A stretch of DNA of 64,000 nt, taken from NCBI GenBank assembly GCA_963839095.1, contig CAWIUF010000023.1, forward strand, positions 1 to 64,000. Reading direction: 5' to 3'. Positions 10,551 through 20,607 of this stretch are shown one piece after another; within the stretch, counting starts at the first letter, position 1, and each line of letters begins with the position of its first letter. The stretch is from Palsa-504 sp963839095 (lineage in GTDB: Bacteria > Actinomycetota > Actinomycetes > Streptosporangiales > Streptosporangiaceae). Position numbers and translations under genes: made by a program. The notes under the pieces were generated by a model. It had not been told where the DNA came from. It did no database searches and saw nothing but the letters and a program-made list of their open reading frames with translations.

Positions 10551-11715
10551 GTGAGGGCGGCGGCTTCGGCGTGGGCGTCGTAGTCGTAGATCCAGCGGCG
10601 GTCGACCAGCTGGCGGCCGGAGCTGTCCCAGCCGGCGCCCTGGCGGCGTGAGCCCAGCTGGACGCGGGCCGTCCGGTCGCGGCGCAGTTCCTCGTAGGCG
10701 GCGAGCGCCCGCGGCACGCCCGCCGGGCTCCTGGCGGCGCCCAGCAGCGTGGCCAGCGCGACCGCGTCCTCCAGGGCCTGGTTCACGCCCTGGCCCAGGT
10801 GCGGCAGCATCGGGTGGGCCGCGTCGCCGAGCAGCGTCAGCCGCCCGCTGCTCCACCGGGGCAGCGGCTCGCGGTCGTACATCCCCCACTGGAACCCGCT
10901 GCCGCCGGGCCCGCTGATCGCGGCGATGACCTGCCCGATCAGCGGATCCCAGCCGGCGAAGTGCGCGGCCAGCGCCGCCGGGTCACCCTCGGCCGACCAC
11001 GACTCGCGGACCGCGGTGGCGGAGGAGACGAAGCCCACGTAGTTCAGCAGCTGCCCGGCCCGCACCGGGAACACCAGGAAATGCCTCCCCTCGCCCATCC
11101 ACATCCGGATCGTGCCGGCCGGGTACTCGCTGCAGGGACGGCACCAGGCCCCGGTAGGCCACCACGCCGGAGAACACGGGCTCGGCCGGGGCGACCACGA
11201 AGCCCTGCAGGACCGAGTGGATGCCGTCCGCGCCGATCACCACGTCGGCCGTGGCGGTGCTCCCGTCGGCGAAGCCGACCGTGGCGCTCCCGTTTCGCTG
11301 GCGTTTCGCTGCCGTTGTCGCTGGCGTCATCCTGGCGGAAATCCGTGCACCGGTGCCCGGTCCGCACCGTGCCCGGCGGCAGCTGCCCGGCCAGCAGCGC
11401 CAGCAGGTCGGCCCGGTGGATCCCGATGTTCTGCCCGGCCACGGCGAACTGGTAAGGCTCGTGCTCCACCGGCCGGCCGTCGGGAAGCCGGAGCTGAGAG
11501 GCGGCGTACCGGACGCCCAGCCGCCTGATCCCGTCGCCGACCCCGAGCCGCTCCAGCATCAGCAGGCCGTTCGGCGCCAGCGACACCCCGGCGCCGACCT
11601 CGGCCAGCTGCCGCGCCTGCTCATGGACCTGGACGTCGATCCCGGCCTGCGTCAGCGCCACCGCCGCCGCGATCCCGCCGATCCCGCCGCCGACCACCAC
11701 CGCCTGCAGGGCCAC
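10547..11715 (-). CDS. FAD-dependent aromatic monooxygenase (frameshifted)
   Basis: A class A flavoprotein hydroxylase of about 390 residues, like salicylate or 6-hydroxynicotinate hydroxylases. The FAD motif GGGIGGIAAAVAL is at the N-terminus, the DG motif in DVVIGADGIHS, and the GD motif in LTLLGDAAHPMLPHLGQG with EDAVAL after it. Frame changes occur near 11310 and 11120. Translation starts with GTG at 11715. It converges on the glutathione peroxidase gene with a 4-base overlap of the coding ends. The natural substrate is not evident. Confidence 0.85.
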
Positions 11716-11769
11716 GTCCCTCAGGCTCTCACAGCGGGGCGGCCGGGGTGCCTACGCGGGGTGCGGGGG

Positions 11770-12925
11770 TCAGGCGAGCTGGGCGGGGCCGCGTTTGGTC
11801 AGCTGGCGGGCGATGATCATGCGCTGGATCTCGCTGGTGCCCTCCCAGATGCGCTCGACCCGGAGCTCGCGGAAGAAGCGCTCGGCCACGTTCTCGCGCA
11901 TGTAGCCGCGGCCGCCGAAGACCTGGACGGCGCGGTCGGCGACCCGGCCGGCCATCTCGGAGGAGTAGAGCTTGGCCATCGAGCACTGCGCGTGCGAGAT
12001 CTTGGTGTCCGCGCCGCGGTCGATGCCGCGGGCCGTCTCGTAGACCATGGCGCGGGCCGCGAACAGCTCGGTCAGGCTGTCCGCCAGCATCCCCGCGACC
12101 AGGCCGTACTCGCTGATGGGCTGGCCGCCGACCACGCGGCCGGCCGCGAACGCGGTCATCTCCGCGGTGAGCCGCCCGGCCGCGCCGAGGCAGCGGGCGG
12201 CCACCATCATCCGCTCGAACCGGAACCACTCGTAGGCGAAGGCCATCCCGTCGCCCTCGGCGCCGACCAGGTTCGCGGCCGGGACGCGGACGTCGGTCGA
12301 ACGCGACGATCGGGTGGTGGTGGCCGATCGTGTGCGAGTACTCCGGCGTCCGGACCACCCGGACGCCCGGGCTGGGCAGGTCGACCAGGAACATCGCGTG
12401 CTCGCCGCTGGGCAGCTTGCCCTGGAAGAACGCGTAATCGGCGGCGTTGTACGAGGTCACGTGCCACTTGACCCCGTTCAGCAGGTACTCGTCGCCGTCC
12501 GGGACGGCGGTCGCCTCGATCGCGTCGACGTCGGAGCCCGCGCCCTCCTCGGTGATGGCGTAGCACTCCTCCCGCTCCCCCGCGATCGTCGGCCGGACGT
12601 AGCGCTCGAGCTGATCCGGGGTGGCCACGGCGGGCAGCCAGGACGGCGGGGTGGTGGCGACCCAGCCCAGCGCGTTGGTCACCCGGCCCATCTGCTCCTG
12701 GACCAGCACCTGCTGGAGCGAGCTGCAGCCGCCGCCACCGAGGTCGGCGGGCATGTTGGTGGCCGTCAGGCCGAGCTCATGGGCGCGCTTGGCGTGGGCG
12801 GCGGTGACGTCGGGCGGCAGCTCGCCGCCGGATCGTTCGGCTTCTTCCTCGAACGGGATCAGCTCGTCCGCGAACCCGCGGGCCCGCGCCTGGATCTGCA
12901 GATCATCGTCGGTCAACCCGTACAT
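11770..12925 (-). CDS. Acyl-CoA dehydrogenase (one frameshift)
   Basis: A flavin-dependent acyl-CoA dehydrogenase of about 385 residues. N-terminal helical part, then the FAD-contacting AITEEGAGSDVDAIE segment and the middle beta domain; after a break near 12300 the C-terminal part follows with QVFGGRGYMRENVAERFFRE and RIWEGTSEIQ, whose Glu corresponds to the catalytic base of medium-chain enzymes. A GGAGG site precedes the ATG at 12925. It is divergent from the DadA-like gene, with the site B operator midway, so both are probably under one repressor. Related dehydrogenases act in fatty acid, branched-chain and carnitine or betainyl-CoA pathways. Confidence 0.87.
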
Positions 12926-12967
12926 GCGGCGGTACCTCCAGGCGCCAGCCCTGTCGTGTCCGGCTTA

Positions 12968-12987
12968 TTGACTGAATGTTCAGTCTA
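12968..12987. promoter_or_regulatory. BetI/TetR-type operator palindrome, site B
   Basis: GACTGAA and TTCAGTC (12970-12976 and 12979-12985) form a perfect inverted repeat around TG, flanked so that the full block is TTGACTG-N6-CAGTCTA. It sits in the 84-base gap between the divergent acyl-CoA dehydrogenase and DadA-like oxidoreductase genes and matches sites A and C. Confidence 0.68.
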
Positions 12988-13009
12988 TGCCAGCATCGGT
13001 CCTGTGCCA

Positions 13010-14180
13010 ATGACTGAAACCGCTGATGCCGTGGTGGTGGGCGGCGGGACGATTGGCGCCTGGTGTGCCTATTTCCTGCGCCAGGCCGGGCTGGGCCGGG
13101 TCATCCTGATCGAGAAGGGCGTCCTCGGCGAGGGCGCCAGCAGCCGCGCGGCCGGCGTGGTCCGGCTGCAGGGCGGCACGCCGGAGGCGGTGCGGCTGAG
13201 CAGTGGTCCCGCGCCTTCTACCTGCGCCAGCGGGACGAGATCGGGACCGACTCGGGCTTTACCGAGCAGGGGTACCTGCTGCCCTGCTTCACCGAGGCGG
13301 AGGTGGCGGCGGCCCGGTCGCGGATGGAGATGCAGGCCGCGCTCGGCCTCCCGGTGCGGTGGCTGGACCCGGGTGAGGCGGACGCGGCCAACCCGGCGCT
13401 CGCGCCCGGCCAGACGCTCGGCGGCACCTTCTGCGACCAGGACGGGTTCATCGCGCCGCCGCGCAACGTCGCCGCCTACACGGTGGCGCTGATCCGCAGT
13501 GGCGTCGAGGTCCGCGAGCACGTGGCCTTCCTGCGTCTGAGACGGCAACGCCGTACTTGACCAGCCAGGGGCGGATCAGCGCCGGCCTGGTCGTGCTGAC
13601 CGGCGGGCCGAAGCTGGCCGAGGTCGGCCGGCGGCCGGCCTGCGGATCCCGGCCGGCGGCGTCCGGCACCAGGTGGCGGTGACCGAGCGCCACCCCGACC
13701 TGGACCCGGCGCGGGTGCCGATGGTCTTCGACCTGGCCGAGGGGCTGTACTGGCGGCCGGAAGAAGGCGGCCTGCTGTTCGGCATGAGCAACCCGGACGA
13801 GCCGCCCGGCGACAACCGCGAGGTCGACGAGGGGTACCTGGCCACGATGCGGACCCGGCTGGCCGCGCTGGTCCCGGCCACCGCCGGGCTCGGGCTGCGC
13901 CGGGTCTGGGCCGCGACCATCGACTACACCTCGGACCACATGCCCATCATCGGCCGCGCGCCGGGGCTGCGAGCACGTCACGGTGGCGGGGGCGGCCGGG
14001 GCCGGCATGATGTGGGGCCCGGGCCTGGCCCGGGCCACGGCCGACGTCGCGCTCACCGGCGCCTCCGACGTGCTCGACACCTCGCAGCTCGGCCTCGACC
14101 GCTTCGACGAGGCCGGCCGCAGCCGCCTCGCCACCGACCCCATCGCCCTGCCCTTCCCGGAGAGGATCGCCTCATCATGA
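13010..14180 (+). CDS. FAD-dependent amine/D-amino-acid oxidase family (DadA type, frameshifted)
   Basis: A DadA/sarcosine-oxidase-type flavoenzyme that oxidises amines or N-methyl amino acids. The FAD motif is VVVGGGTIGAWCAYFLRQAG, followed by EGASSRAAGVVRLQGG, typical of this family; the C-terminal cap carries TIDYTSDHMPIIGRAPG and VTVAGAAGAGMMWGPGLA. Frame changes fall near 13200, 13540, 13635 and 13970. The ATG at 13010 starts 25 bases after the site B palindrome; a GTG six bases upstream is possible. The TGA overlaps the ATG of the cupin gene (ATGA). Its place beside site B suggests a role in a demethylation pathway (inference). Confidence 0.83.
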
Positions 14181-14521
14181 TCACCGTTACCCCGTACCTG
14201 GCCGCCGCGGCCGACGCCAAGCTCGAGGACTGGGGGCCGCTCGAGGAGGCCACTGGCGAGCCGATGCAGACCTCGGGTACCACGCTGTGGTCCGGCGAGG
14301 GCGCCCAGGAGACCGGCGTCTGGGAGTGCACGCCGGGGCCGTCCCGGTGGAAGCTGGAGGACAACGAGTTCGTGCACATCCTGTCCGGCCGGATGACGGT
14401 CACGCCGGACGGCGGCGAGCCGACCGAGATCGGCCCGGGCGACACCGCCGTCTTCCCCCGCGGCTGGGAAGGCACCTGGCAGCTGCACGAGACCATCCGC
14501 AAGCTCTACGTGCTGTTCTGA
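14177..14521 (+). CDS. Cupin domain protein (DUF861 type)
   Basis: An intact 114-residue single-domain cupin. The region TGVWECTPGPSRWKLEDNEFVHILSG and DTAVFPRGWEGTWQLHETIRKLYV fits the DUF861/cupin_3 family, in which a Glu-rich first motif and W-rich second motif replace the usual metal-binding histidines. It overlaps the DadA-like gene by four bases and must be cotranslated with it. This type of cupin often stands beside amine or opine oxidoreductases in actinobacteria; its role is unknown. Confidence 0.85.
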   Translation: MITVTPYLAAAADAKLEDWGPLEEATGEPMQTSGTTLWSGEGAQETGVWECTPGPSRWKLEDNEFVHILSGRMTVTPDGGEPTEIGPGDTAVFPRGWEGTWQLHETIRKLYVLF

Positions 14522-14587
14522 CCGTAAGTTTCCGAAAGTTCCGGCCCGGCCTTCGGCCGCGACGGCGTGATCGATAGCCTTGAAGGC

Positions 14588-15617
14588 ATGGAATATCGCA
14601 CGCTAGGAAGCAGTGGCTGCGCCGTCTCGAGCCTGTGCCTGGGCACGATGACGTTCGGGGCCGAGACCGACGAGCCGGGTTCGCAGCAGCAGCTCGACCG
14701 CTTCATCGAGGCGGGCGGCAACTTCGTGGACACGGCCGACGTGTAACGCCGGCGGCCGGTCCGAGGAGATCATCGGCCGCTGGTTCGCCGACCGCCCGGC
14801 CGACGTCACCGAGCCCGTGGTGCTGGCCACCAAGGGACGGTTCGGGTCGGGCTCGCCGAACGCGGACGGGCTGTCCGCCCGCCACCTGACCCGCGCGCTG
14901 GACGCCTCGCTGCGCCGCCTGGGCCTGGACTCGGTCGACCTGTACCAGGTACACGCCTACGACGCGCTGACGCCGGTCGAGGAGACGCTGCGCACGCTGG
15001 ACCGGTTCATCCAGGCCGGCAAGATCCGCTACTACGGGCTGTCCAACTTCACCGGCTGGCAGCTGACCAAGGCCGTGCACCTGGCCCGGGCGCTGAACGT
15101 GGCCGGGCCGGTCACCCTCCAGCCGCAGTACAGCCTGCTGTCCCGGGAAATCGAGTGGGAGATCGTGCCCGCCTGCCTGGACGCCGGGCTCGGCCTGCTG
15201 CCGTGGAGCCCGCTCGGCGGCGGCTGGCTGTCCGGCAAGTACCAGCGTGACCAGCGCCCGACCGGCGACACCCGGCTCGGCGACGACCCGAACCGGGGCA
15301 TGGAGGCCTACGACCGGCGCGGCACCGAGCAGACCTGGAACGTCATCGACGAGGTGCAGAAGATCGCCGAGAACCACGGCGTGTCCATGGCCGAGGTCGC
15401 GCTGGCCTGGGTGACCGCCCGGCCCGCGGTCACCTCCACCATCCTCGGCGCCCGCACGCTGGAACAGCTCGAGGCCAACCTGGGCGCGGCCAACCTGGCG
15501 CTGACCGAGGCCGAGACGGCCGCGCTGGACGCGGTCAGCCACCCGGCCGTCGCCGACTACCCCTACGGCGAACTCGGCGAGGACCAGCGCTCCCGCACGC
15601 TGCCCAGCGGCGGCTGA
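14588..15617 (+). CDS. Aldo/keto reductase (one frameshift)
   Basis: An NADPH-dependent aldo/keto reductase of about 343 residues, of the AKR11/YajO-like group. The catalytic tetrad is seen as Asp and Tyr of FVDTADVY, Lys of LATKGRF and His of YQVHAYDA. The C-terminus has the cofactor loop STILGARTLEQLEANL. One extra A near 14747 creates a false TAA inside DTADVY; removing it restores the frame. The ATG at 14588 stands 66 bases after the cupin stop, close enough for cotranscription. A palindromic region follows. Confidence 0.9.
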
Positions 15618-15628
15618 GCGCACCGATT

Positions 15629-15685
15629 TCATGATCGCGGCAGGATTCGGCTGACTATGCGGCCAGATTCTGGCCACGATCATGA
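15629..15685. repeat. Nested inverted repeats downstream of the aldo/keto reductase gene
   Basis: TCATGATCG (15629-15637) pairs with CGATCATGA (15677-15685). Inside it GGCCAGA-T-TCTGGCC (15661-15675) forms a second hairpin. The gap lies between the ends of the aldo/keto reductase gene and the convergent small gene at 15794, so it may be a bidirectional terminator; no U-tract is seen. Its TGATCGCGGCAGG core also occurs just after the ArsR-like gene at about 39979. Confidence 0.4.
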
Positions 15686-15793
15686 GCGCGTGCCCGGCGG
15701 CACGTGACGGGTGTTGTTGCGAGCGGCAGACGTGGGTCACGAAGTGGCGGCTGCCAGGGCGGCCGGCTGGGTGCGGCGCTAGGCCGTGCCGGG

Positions 15794-16033
15794 TCAGGGG
15801 TCGGCGGGGCCGCCGCCGCGGGTGGGGGAGTCGAAGTCGCCGGTGCCGTCGGGGGTGCCGGCGCCGTGGTGGCCGGGGTAGGAGTGCTGGCCTGAGGCGG
15901 GGACGAGCTGGGGGTGCCCGTCGCCGCGGGACATCTGGCTGATCTTGAGGTAGCGGGCGATCTCCCGCCACTGGCTGGCGGCCACGATGACGACGGAAGC
16001 CGGGATCAGCAGGCGGAGCGCTTTGCGGGCCAT
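15794..16033 (-). CDS. Small membrane-anchored protein, DUF6893-like
   Basis: A 79-residue protein with an N-terminal hydrophobic segment (ALRLLIPASVVIVAASQW) followed by REIARYLKISQM, a pattern shared with very small actinobacterial proteins of the DUF6893 type. The tail is Gly/Pro/His-rich and low in complexity, so the true protein may be shorter. The ATG at 16033 has a clear GGAGGGAAG site. Function is unknown. Confidence 0.55.
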   Translation of the reverse strand: MARKALRLLIPASVVIVAASQWREIARYLKISQMSRGDGHPQLVPASGQHSYPGHHGAGTPDGTGDFDSPTRGGGPADP

Positions 16034-16127
16034 GGTGTCTTCCCTCCGTTGATCGCAGCCTTCCCGTGACCAAGACGGCCAAACAGGGCATTGATTCGTT
16101 ACCAGGTGCCGGGTGACGCTAAATGTC

Positions 16128-17108
16128 ATGGTGTGGCGGATCCATTTCAGCCCGGACGACCTGGACCGTATCCAGCTCCGGCCGACGCTGGGGCCGCTGG
16201 CCGAGACGGTGCTGGCGGTGGGGCTGCTGCGTAACCCGGAGCAGCCGCGCACGCTGCTCGGCGAGTGGCGCGGCCAGGTCCAGGACCGGATCTCGCTGCG
16301 GGCGCGGCCGCTGATGACGCTGATCCCGCCCGGCTGCATGGGCGTGGACCTGCCGACGCTCACCGGGGAGACGGCCACCATCGAGCAGGGCGTCAAGGCG
16401 CTGCTCGAGGTGCCGCGCGAGCACCTGCTGGTCGAGATGGCGTACACCAACCGGTGGAACCGGCTGTCCCCGGCCGCGTGGGCGCTGGCCGAGCCGGGTG
16501 CCCGGCCCGACCTGGCCGAGGCGACCGAGGCCGCCTACCGCGACCTGATCCAGCCGTTCTGGCACCGGATCCGGGCCAGCCTGCACGCCGAGCAGGCCGC
16601 CCGCAGCCGGACGCTGGCCCGCAAGGGCGCCGAGCAGCTGCTCGCCTCGCTGCAGGGCCCGCGGATCCGCTGGCGGTCACCGGTGCTCGAGATCGTGAAG
16701 CCCAGCCACCTGGACATGGAGCTCGCGGGGCGGGGCCTCGCGGTGATTCCCTCGGTGTTCATCGGCAAGGAACCCAGCCTGCACGAGAACCCGAACGACT
16801 GCACCGAGACGCCGCGGCTGATCCTGCCCGCGGCGGACGCCGGGCGGGCGTGGCTCTGGGAGCGCCGCCGGTCCCCCGGCGCGGCGCTGGCCGCGCTGGT
16901 CGGCCGGAACCGGGCCGCGGTGCTGGCCAGCGTGGCGGACGGCTGCACCACGACCGAGCTGGCCCGCCGGGCCAACATCTCGCTCGCCGCGGCCAGCCAG
17001 CACGCGTCGGTGCTGCGCGGCGCGGGCCTGATCGCCAGCCTGCGCCAGGGCGGCGCGGTGCTGCACGTGCTCACGCCGCTCGGCGCGGAGCTGCTGCAAG
17101 CCAGCTAG
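16128..17108 (+). CDS. ArsR-like winged-helix regulator with DUF5937-type domain
   Basis: An intact protein of about 326 residues. The N-terminal two thirds (from MVWRIHFSPDDLDRIQL) is an effector-type domain common in actinobacterial ArsR relatives (DUF5937). The C-terminal 60 residues are a winged helix: AVLASVADGCTTTELARRAN, SLAAASQHASVLRGAGL and the wing LRQGGAVLHVLTPLG. No metal-binding Cys pair is seen in the recognition helix, so a small organic signal is more likely than a metal. ATG at 16128 (or GTG at 16131) is preferred over the GTG at 16113. Target genes are unknown; the Gfo/Idh/MocA gene follows 54 bases later. Confidence 0.8.
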   Translation: MVWRIHFSPDDLDRIQLRPTLGPLAETVLAVGLLRNPEQPRTLLGEWRGQVQDRISLRARPLMTLIPPGCMGVDLPTLTGETATIEQGVKALLEVPREHLLVEMAYTNRWNRLSPAAWALAEPGARPDLAEATEAAYRDLIQPFWHRIRASLHAEQAARSRTLARKGAEQLLASLQGPRIRWRSPVLEIVKPSHLDMELAGRGLAVIPSVFIGKEPSLHENPNDCTETPRLILPAADAGRAWLWERRRSPGAALAALVGRNRAAVLASVADGCTTTELARRANISLAAASQHASVLRGAGLIASLRQGGAVLHVLTPLGAELLQAS

Positions 17109-17162
17109 CTGAGCAGTCCGGGCCGGGTGCCCGCGGCGGGGCGGATGGGTCATGATCGGGAC

Positions 17163-18174
17163 ATGACCGTGCGGTGGGGCGTGGCCGGGCCGGGGCCGGT
17201 AGCCGGCAAGGTGATCGGCGACTTGGCGCACGTCCCGGGCGCGGTGCTGACCGCCGTCGGATCGCGCTCGGCCGAGCGGGCGGCGGCGTTCGCCGCTTCG
17301 TACGCCGCGGGCGGACAGGGGCAGGTCCCGGCGGCCCACGGCTCCTACCGGGCGCTGCTCGACGACCCGGAGGTGGATGTGGTCTACGTGGCCACCCCGC
17401 ATCCGCAGCACCGGGCGCTGGCGCTGGCCGCGCTGGCGGCGGGCAAGGCGATCCTGGTGGAGAAGTCGTTCACCGTCACCCCGTCGGCGACCAGGGAGAT
17501 CGTCGCCGCGGCGGCCGCGGCGGGCCGCTTCGCGATGGAGGCCATGTGGACCCGGTTCTGCCCGGCCGTGTCCCGGTTGCGGGACCTGGTGTCCGACGGG
17601 GCGATCGGCGAGGTGCGCGCGGTGACCGCCGACCTCGGGCTGCGTCACCCGGTGGACCCGGCGACGGCAGGACTACCATCCCGACCGGGGTGACGGCCTG
17701 CTGTTCCACCTGGGTGTCTACCCGGTCTCGTTCGCCCAGATGATCCTCGGGCCCCCGGAGGCGGTCGTGGCGCACGGCGTCGTGCACCCCAGCGGAGCCG
17801 ACGTGGAGGAGTCGGTGCTGCTGCGCTACCCGGGCGGCCGCTCGGCGTTGCTGTTCGCCTCGCTGCGCAGCCCGGCCCCCGGGCAGGCCCGGGTCCTGGG
17901 CACGAGCGGGTGGATCGACGTGCCACCGCGATTCCACTACCCCAGCCGGATCGTGCTGCACCGCGAGGGGCGCGGCCCGGAGATCATCGACGCCCCGCTC
18001 ACCGGCGCCGGCTACGCCCACGAGCTGGCCGAGGTCACCGCGCGGGTGGCCGGCGGGCACGCCGAGAGCGAGATCATGCCGCTGGCCGACACCGTGGCGG
18101 TCCAGGACATCCTGGCCGAGATCGCCGGCCAGCTGGGCATGCGGGTGACCGAGGGACCCGCCGTCCTGCCCTAA
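17163..18174 (+). CDS. Gfo/Idh/MocA family NAD(P)-dependent oxidoreductase (one frameshift)
   Basis: A sugar- or inositol-type dehydrogenase of about 337 residues. The Rossmann start is unusual, WGVAGPGPVAGKVIGDL in place of the common GxGxxG, followed by VDVVYVATPHPQHRALAL and the catalytic-region EKP variant LVEKSFTV. A frame change near 17670 joins RHPVDPATA to DYHPDRGDGLLFHLGVYPVS, and the C-terminal beta sheet ends ...TEGPAVLP. Substrate cannot be predicted. A strong hairpin 10 bases after the stop ends the transcript. Confidence 0.87.
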
Positions 18175-18184
18175 ACCAAAAGGC

Positions 18185-18216
18185 AGGGCTGGTCCTGGGG
18201 GCCCAGGACCAGCCCT
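18185..18216 (+). terminator. Strong GC-rich hairpin terminator
   Basis: AGGGCTGGTCCTGG and CCAGGACCAGCCCT form a perfect 14-base stem around GGGC, ten bases after the Gfo/Idh/MocA stop codon. There is no U-tract, which is common for actinobacterial terminators. Confidence 0.8.
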
Positions 18217-18376
18217 ACCCGTTCGGAATGGACCACCGGCATGTGGTTTTTTCCGTCTCCATGATCAGCACAGGCCGGCCCGCGCGGCAAAGCCTTTCAG
18301 CTATGCCTGAAACCTCGCATTGACAGCGACACAAGATGGGCTCAAGATCGGTAAACAACGGTCACATAGGAGCCGC

Positions 18377-19135
18377 ATGCTGCCGACTCAGCGTCGCCAG
18401 GCCATCGTGGCCGAGGTCCGCCAGGCCCGGGCGGTCTCGGCCGAGGAGCTGGCGCGCCGGTTCGGCGTCTCGCTCGAGACGATCCGCCGGGACCTGCGCG
18501 GGCTGCGGGACCGGGGGCTGCTCGAGCGGGTCTACGGGGGCGCCCTGTCGGTCCGCTCCAGCGAGGACGACTTCGTCACCCGGAGCAGCCTGCACGGGCC
18601 GCGCAAGCAGGCCATCGCGCGGCTGGCCGCCACCCTGGTCGAGCCGGCCGACACCATCGTCATCGACATCGGCACCACCGCGCTCGAGGTGGCCCGGGCC
18701 CTGCCGGAGACGTTCCGCGGCCGCGTGCTGACGAACTCGGTGCCCGTCGCGATGGTCCTGGCCAACCGGGAGGAGATCGACCTGCTCCTGTGCGGCGGGC
18801 AGGTCCGGCACGGTGACGCGGCCTGCCACGGGGCCCAGGCGGAGGCCTTCTTCGCCGACTTCTACGCCGACAAGGCGTTCCTCGGGTCCGGCGGGGTGCA
18901 CGCCCAGGCCGGGCTCACCGACTATCACCCGCCCGAGGTGACCACCCGGCGCACGATCATCGCGCACGCGGCCGCCTCCTACGTCCTGGCCGACTCGAGC
19001 AAGCTCGGCGCGATCGCCGTGCACCGGGTCTGCCCCCTGGACACCATCACCGCGGTCCTCACCGACCCGGAAGCCAGCGCGGAGGCCGTCGACGTCCTCA
19101 CCGCGGCCGGCTGCACCCTCCTGCAAGCCCCCTAG
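18377..19135 (+). CDS. DeoR/GlpR family transcriptional regulator
   Basis: An intact 252-residue DeoR-type repressor. The N-terminal helix-turn-helix is classic (RRQAIVAEVRQA, then SAEELARRFGVSLETIRRDL and LLERVYGGAL), and the DeoRC sensor domain carries IDIGTTALEVARALP and SNKLG-like SSKLGAIAVHRVC, the phosphosugar-binding type. The ATG at 18377 has AGGAG just upstream. It lies 11 bases before the APC permease and probably controls that operon, responding to the phosphorylated product of the FGGY kinase (inference). Confidence 0.9.
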   Translation: MLPTQRRQAIVAEVRQARAVSAEELARRFGVSLETIRRDLRGLRDRGLLERVYGGALSVRSSEDDFVTRSSLHGPRKQAIARLAATLVEPADTIVIDIGTTALEVARALPETFRGRVLTNSVPVAMVLANREEIDLLLCGGQVRHGDAACHGAQAEAFFADFYADKAFLGSGGVHAQAGLTDYHPPEVTTRRTIIAHAAASYVLADSSKLGAIAVHRVCPLDTITAVLTDPEASAEAVDVLTAAGCTLLQAP

Positions 19136-19146
19136 GGAGGTACCAC

Positions 19147-20607
19147 ATGGATCAGGTCACCAAGGGAAGCGCCCCGGACGACGAGGAACTCGGCCGGTTC
19201 GGCTACCGCCAGCAGTTCGTCCGCTCGCTGCGCCAGTTCGAGTCGTTCGCGGTGGCGTTCTCGTTCATCTCGATCACCACCGGGATCTTCACCACCTACG
19301 CCTTCGCGCTGGCCACCGGCGGCACGCGGTCTATCTGGACCTGGCCGATCGTGATCGCCGGCCAGGCGCTGGTGGCGCTGGTCTACGGCGCGCTCTCGGT
19401 CCGGGTGCCGCTGTCCGGCTACTCCTACCAGTGGGCCTCCCGGCTGGCCAGCCCGCACGTGGGCTGGTGGTTCGGCTGGATGTCGTTCGCGTTCCTGACC
19501 ATCGTCACCGTCTCGGTCGACTACGGCCTGGTCCAGGTGGCGTTCCAGCCGCTGATCGGCGAGGCCTACACGCCGACCAGCGCGGCGCTGGAGACGCTGG
19601 TCGTGCTGGCCCTGCAGGCGGCGCTGATCATCACCTCGACCCGGGTCACCACCCGGCTGAACAACACCGCGGTGGCCACCGAGATCATCGGCATCGTCGG
19701 GCTCACCGTCCTGCTGCTGATCGTGGCGGCGGTCCGGTCGATGGGGCACTGGTCCAACCTCGGCGCCACCGGCGCGGTCCCGCACGCCGGGTACTACAAC
19801 TGGCTCGGCCCGTTCATGCTGGCCACGCTGCTCGGGGCGTACACCATCGTGGGGTTCGAGTCGGCCAGCAACCTGGCCGAGGAAACCCACGAGCCGCACA
19901 AGGTGATCCCCCGGGCCATGCTCCGCGCCGTGCTGCTGTCCGGCGTCGTCGGGTTCGCGTTCCTGATCGTGCTGGCCTTCGCCACCAACAAGGCGGCCTA
20001 CGCCAGCCCGGCGCCGGTGGCGTCCATCGTGCACGACGTGCTCGGCGGGGTGATCGAGAAGATCTTCCTGGTCTTCGTGGTCGTCTCGATCTTCGCCTGC
20101 GGCATGGTCATCATGGTGACCAACGGGCGGCTGATCTTCTCCATGGCCCGGGACCGGCGGCTGCCGGGGCACCAGCTCCTGCACCAGGTGCCGCGGCCGA
20201 CCGGCGGCCCGCCGTGGGCCACGATCCTGGCCGCGGTGCTCGGCGGCGTCATCACGCTGGCGCTGCGGACGCATACCGCGGCCCTGATCACGCTGTTCAC
20301 CGCGTCCACGATCATGCCCGCGCTGCTGTACGCGGGCACGGTGCTGCTCTACGTGCTCACGTCGCGGCGGCGGGGCAGGGTCGATGGGCTGGGCGTGACA
20401 CAACGCCCGTTCGGGCGGTTCGAACTTCCGGTTGTGGCGGGTGCGCTGATCTGGCTGGCCTATGAGCTGGTCGTGCTGATCGGTCCGGGTGCTTTCCGGG
20501 ACGCGCAGTACTACGTGCTCGGCTCGCTTGGCCTGGGCCTGGTGTTCTACCTGGTGCAGATGGTGACCGAGCGGGAGGCGATGCGCTCGGAGCCCGGTCA
20601 GGAGTGA
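19147..20607 (+). CDS. APC superfamily amino acid/amine permease
   Basis: An intact 486-residue transporter with about 12 hydrophobic helices. The family signature near helix 1 (ESFAVAFSFISITTGIFTTY) and the helix 6 segment (GAYTIVGFESASNLAEETH) are typical of the APC amino acid/choline transporter group. A GGAGG site precedes the ATG. It is the first structural gene of a DeoR-controlled operon and overlaps the kinase gene by four bases (GTGA). Finding an APC carrier beside an FGGY kinase and GlpA-like dehydrogenase, instead of GlpF or an ABC importer, points to an amine-containing polyol or similar substrate (inference). Confidence 0.9.
   Translation: MDQVTKGSAPDDEELGRFGYRQQFVRSLRQFESFAVAFSFISITTGIFTTYAFALATGGTRSIWTWPIVIAGQALVALVYGALSVRVPLSGYSYQWASRLASPHVGWWFGWMSFAFLTIVTVSVDYGLVQVAFQPLIGEAYTPTSAALETLVVLALQAALIITSTRVTTRLNNTAVATEIIGIVGLTVLLLIVAAVRSMGHWSNLGATGAVPHAGYYNWLGPFMLATLLGAYTIVGFESASNLAEETHEPHKVIPRAMLRAVLLSGVVGFAFLIVLAFATNKAAYASPAPVASIVHDVLGGVIEKIFLVFVVVSIFACGMVIMVTNGRLIFSMARDRRLPGHQLLHQVPRPTGGPPWATILAAVLGGVITLALRTHTAALITLFTASTIMPALLYAGTVLLYVLTSRRRGRVDGLGVTQRPFGRFELPVVAGALIWLAYELVVLIGPGAFRDAQYYVLGSLGLGLVFYLVQMVTEREAMRSEPGQE

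Noticed and set aside
14588..14760. Programmed frameshift or stop in the aldo/keto reductase
   Set aside because: No slippery heptamer or downstream structure is seen, and similar indels are found throughout the window.
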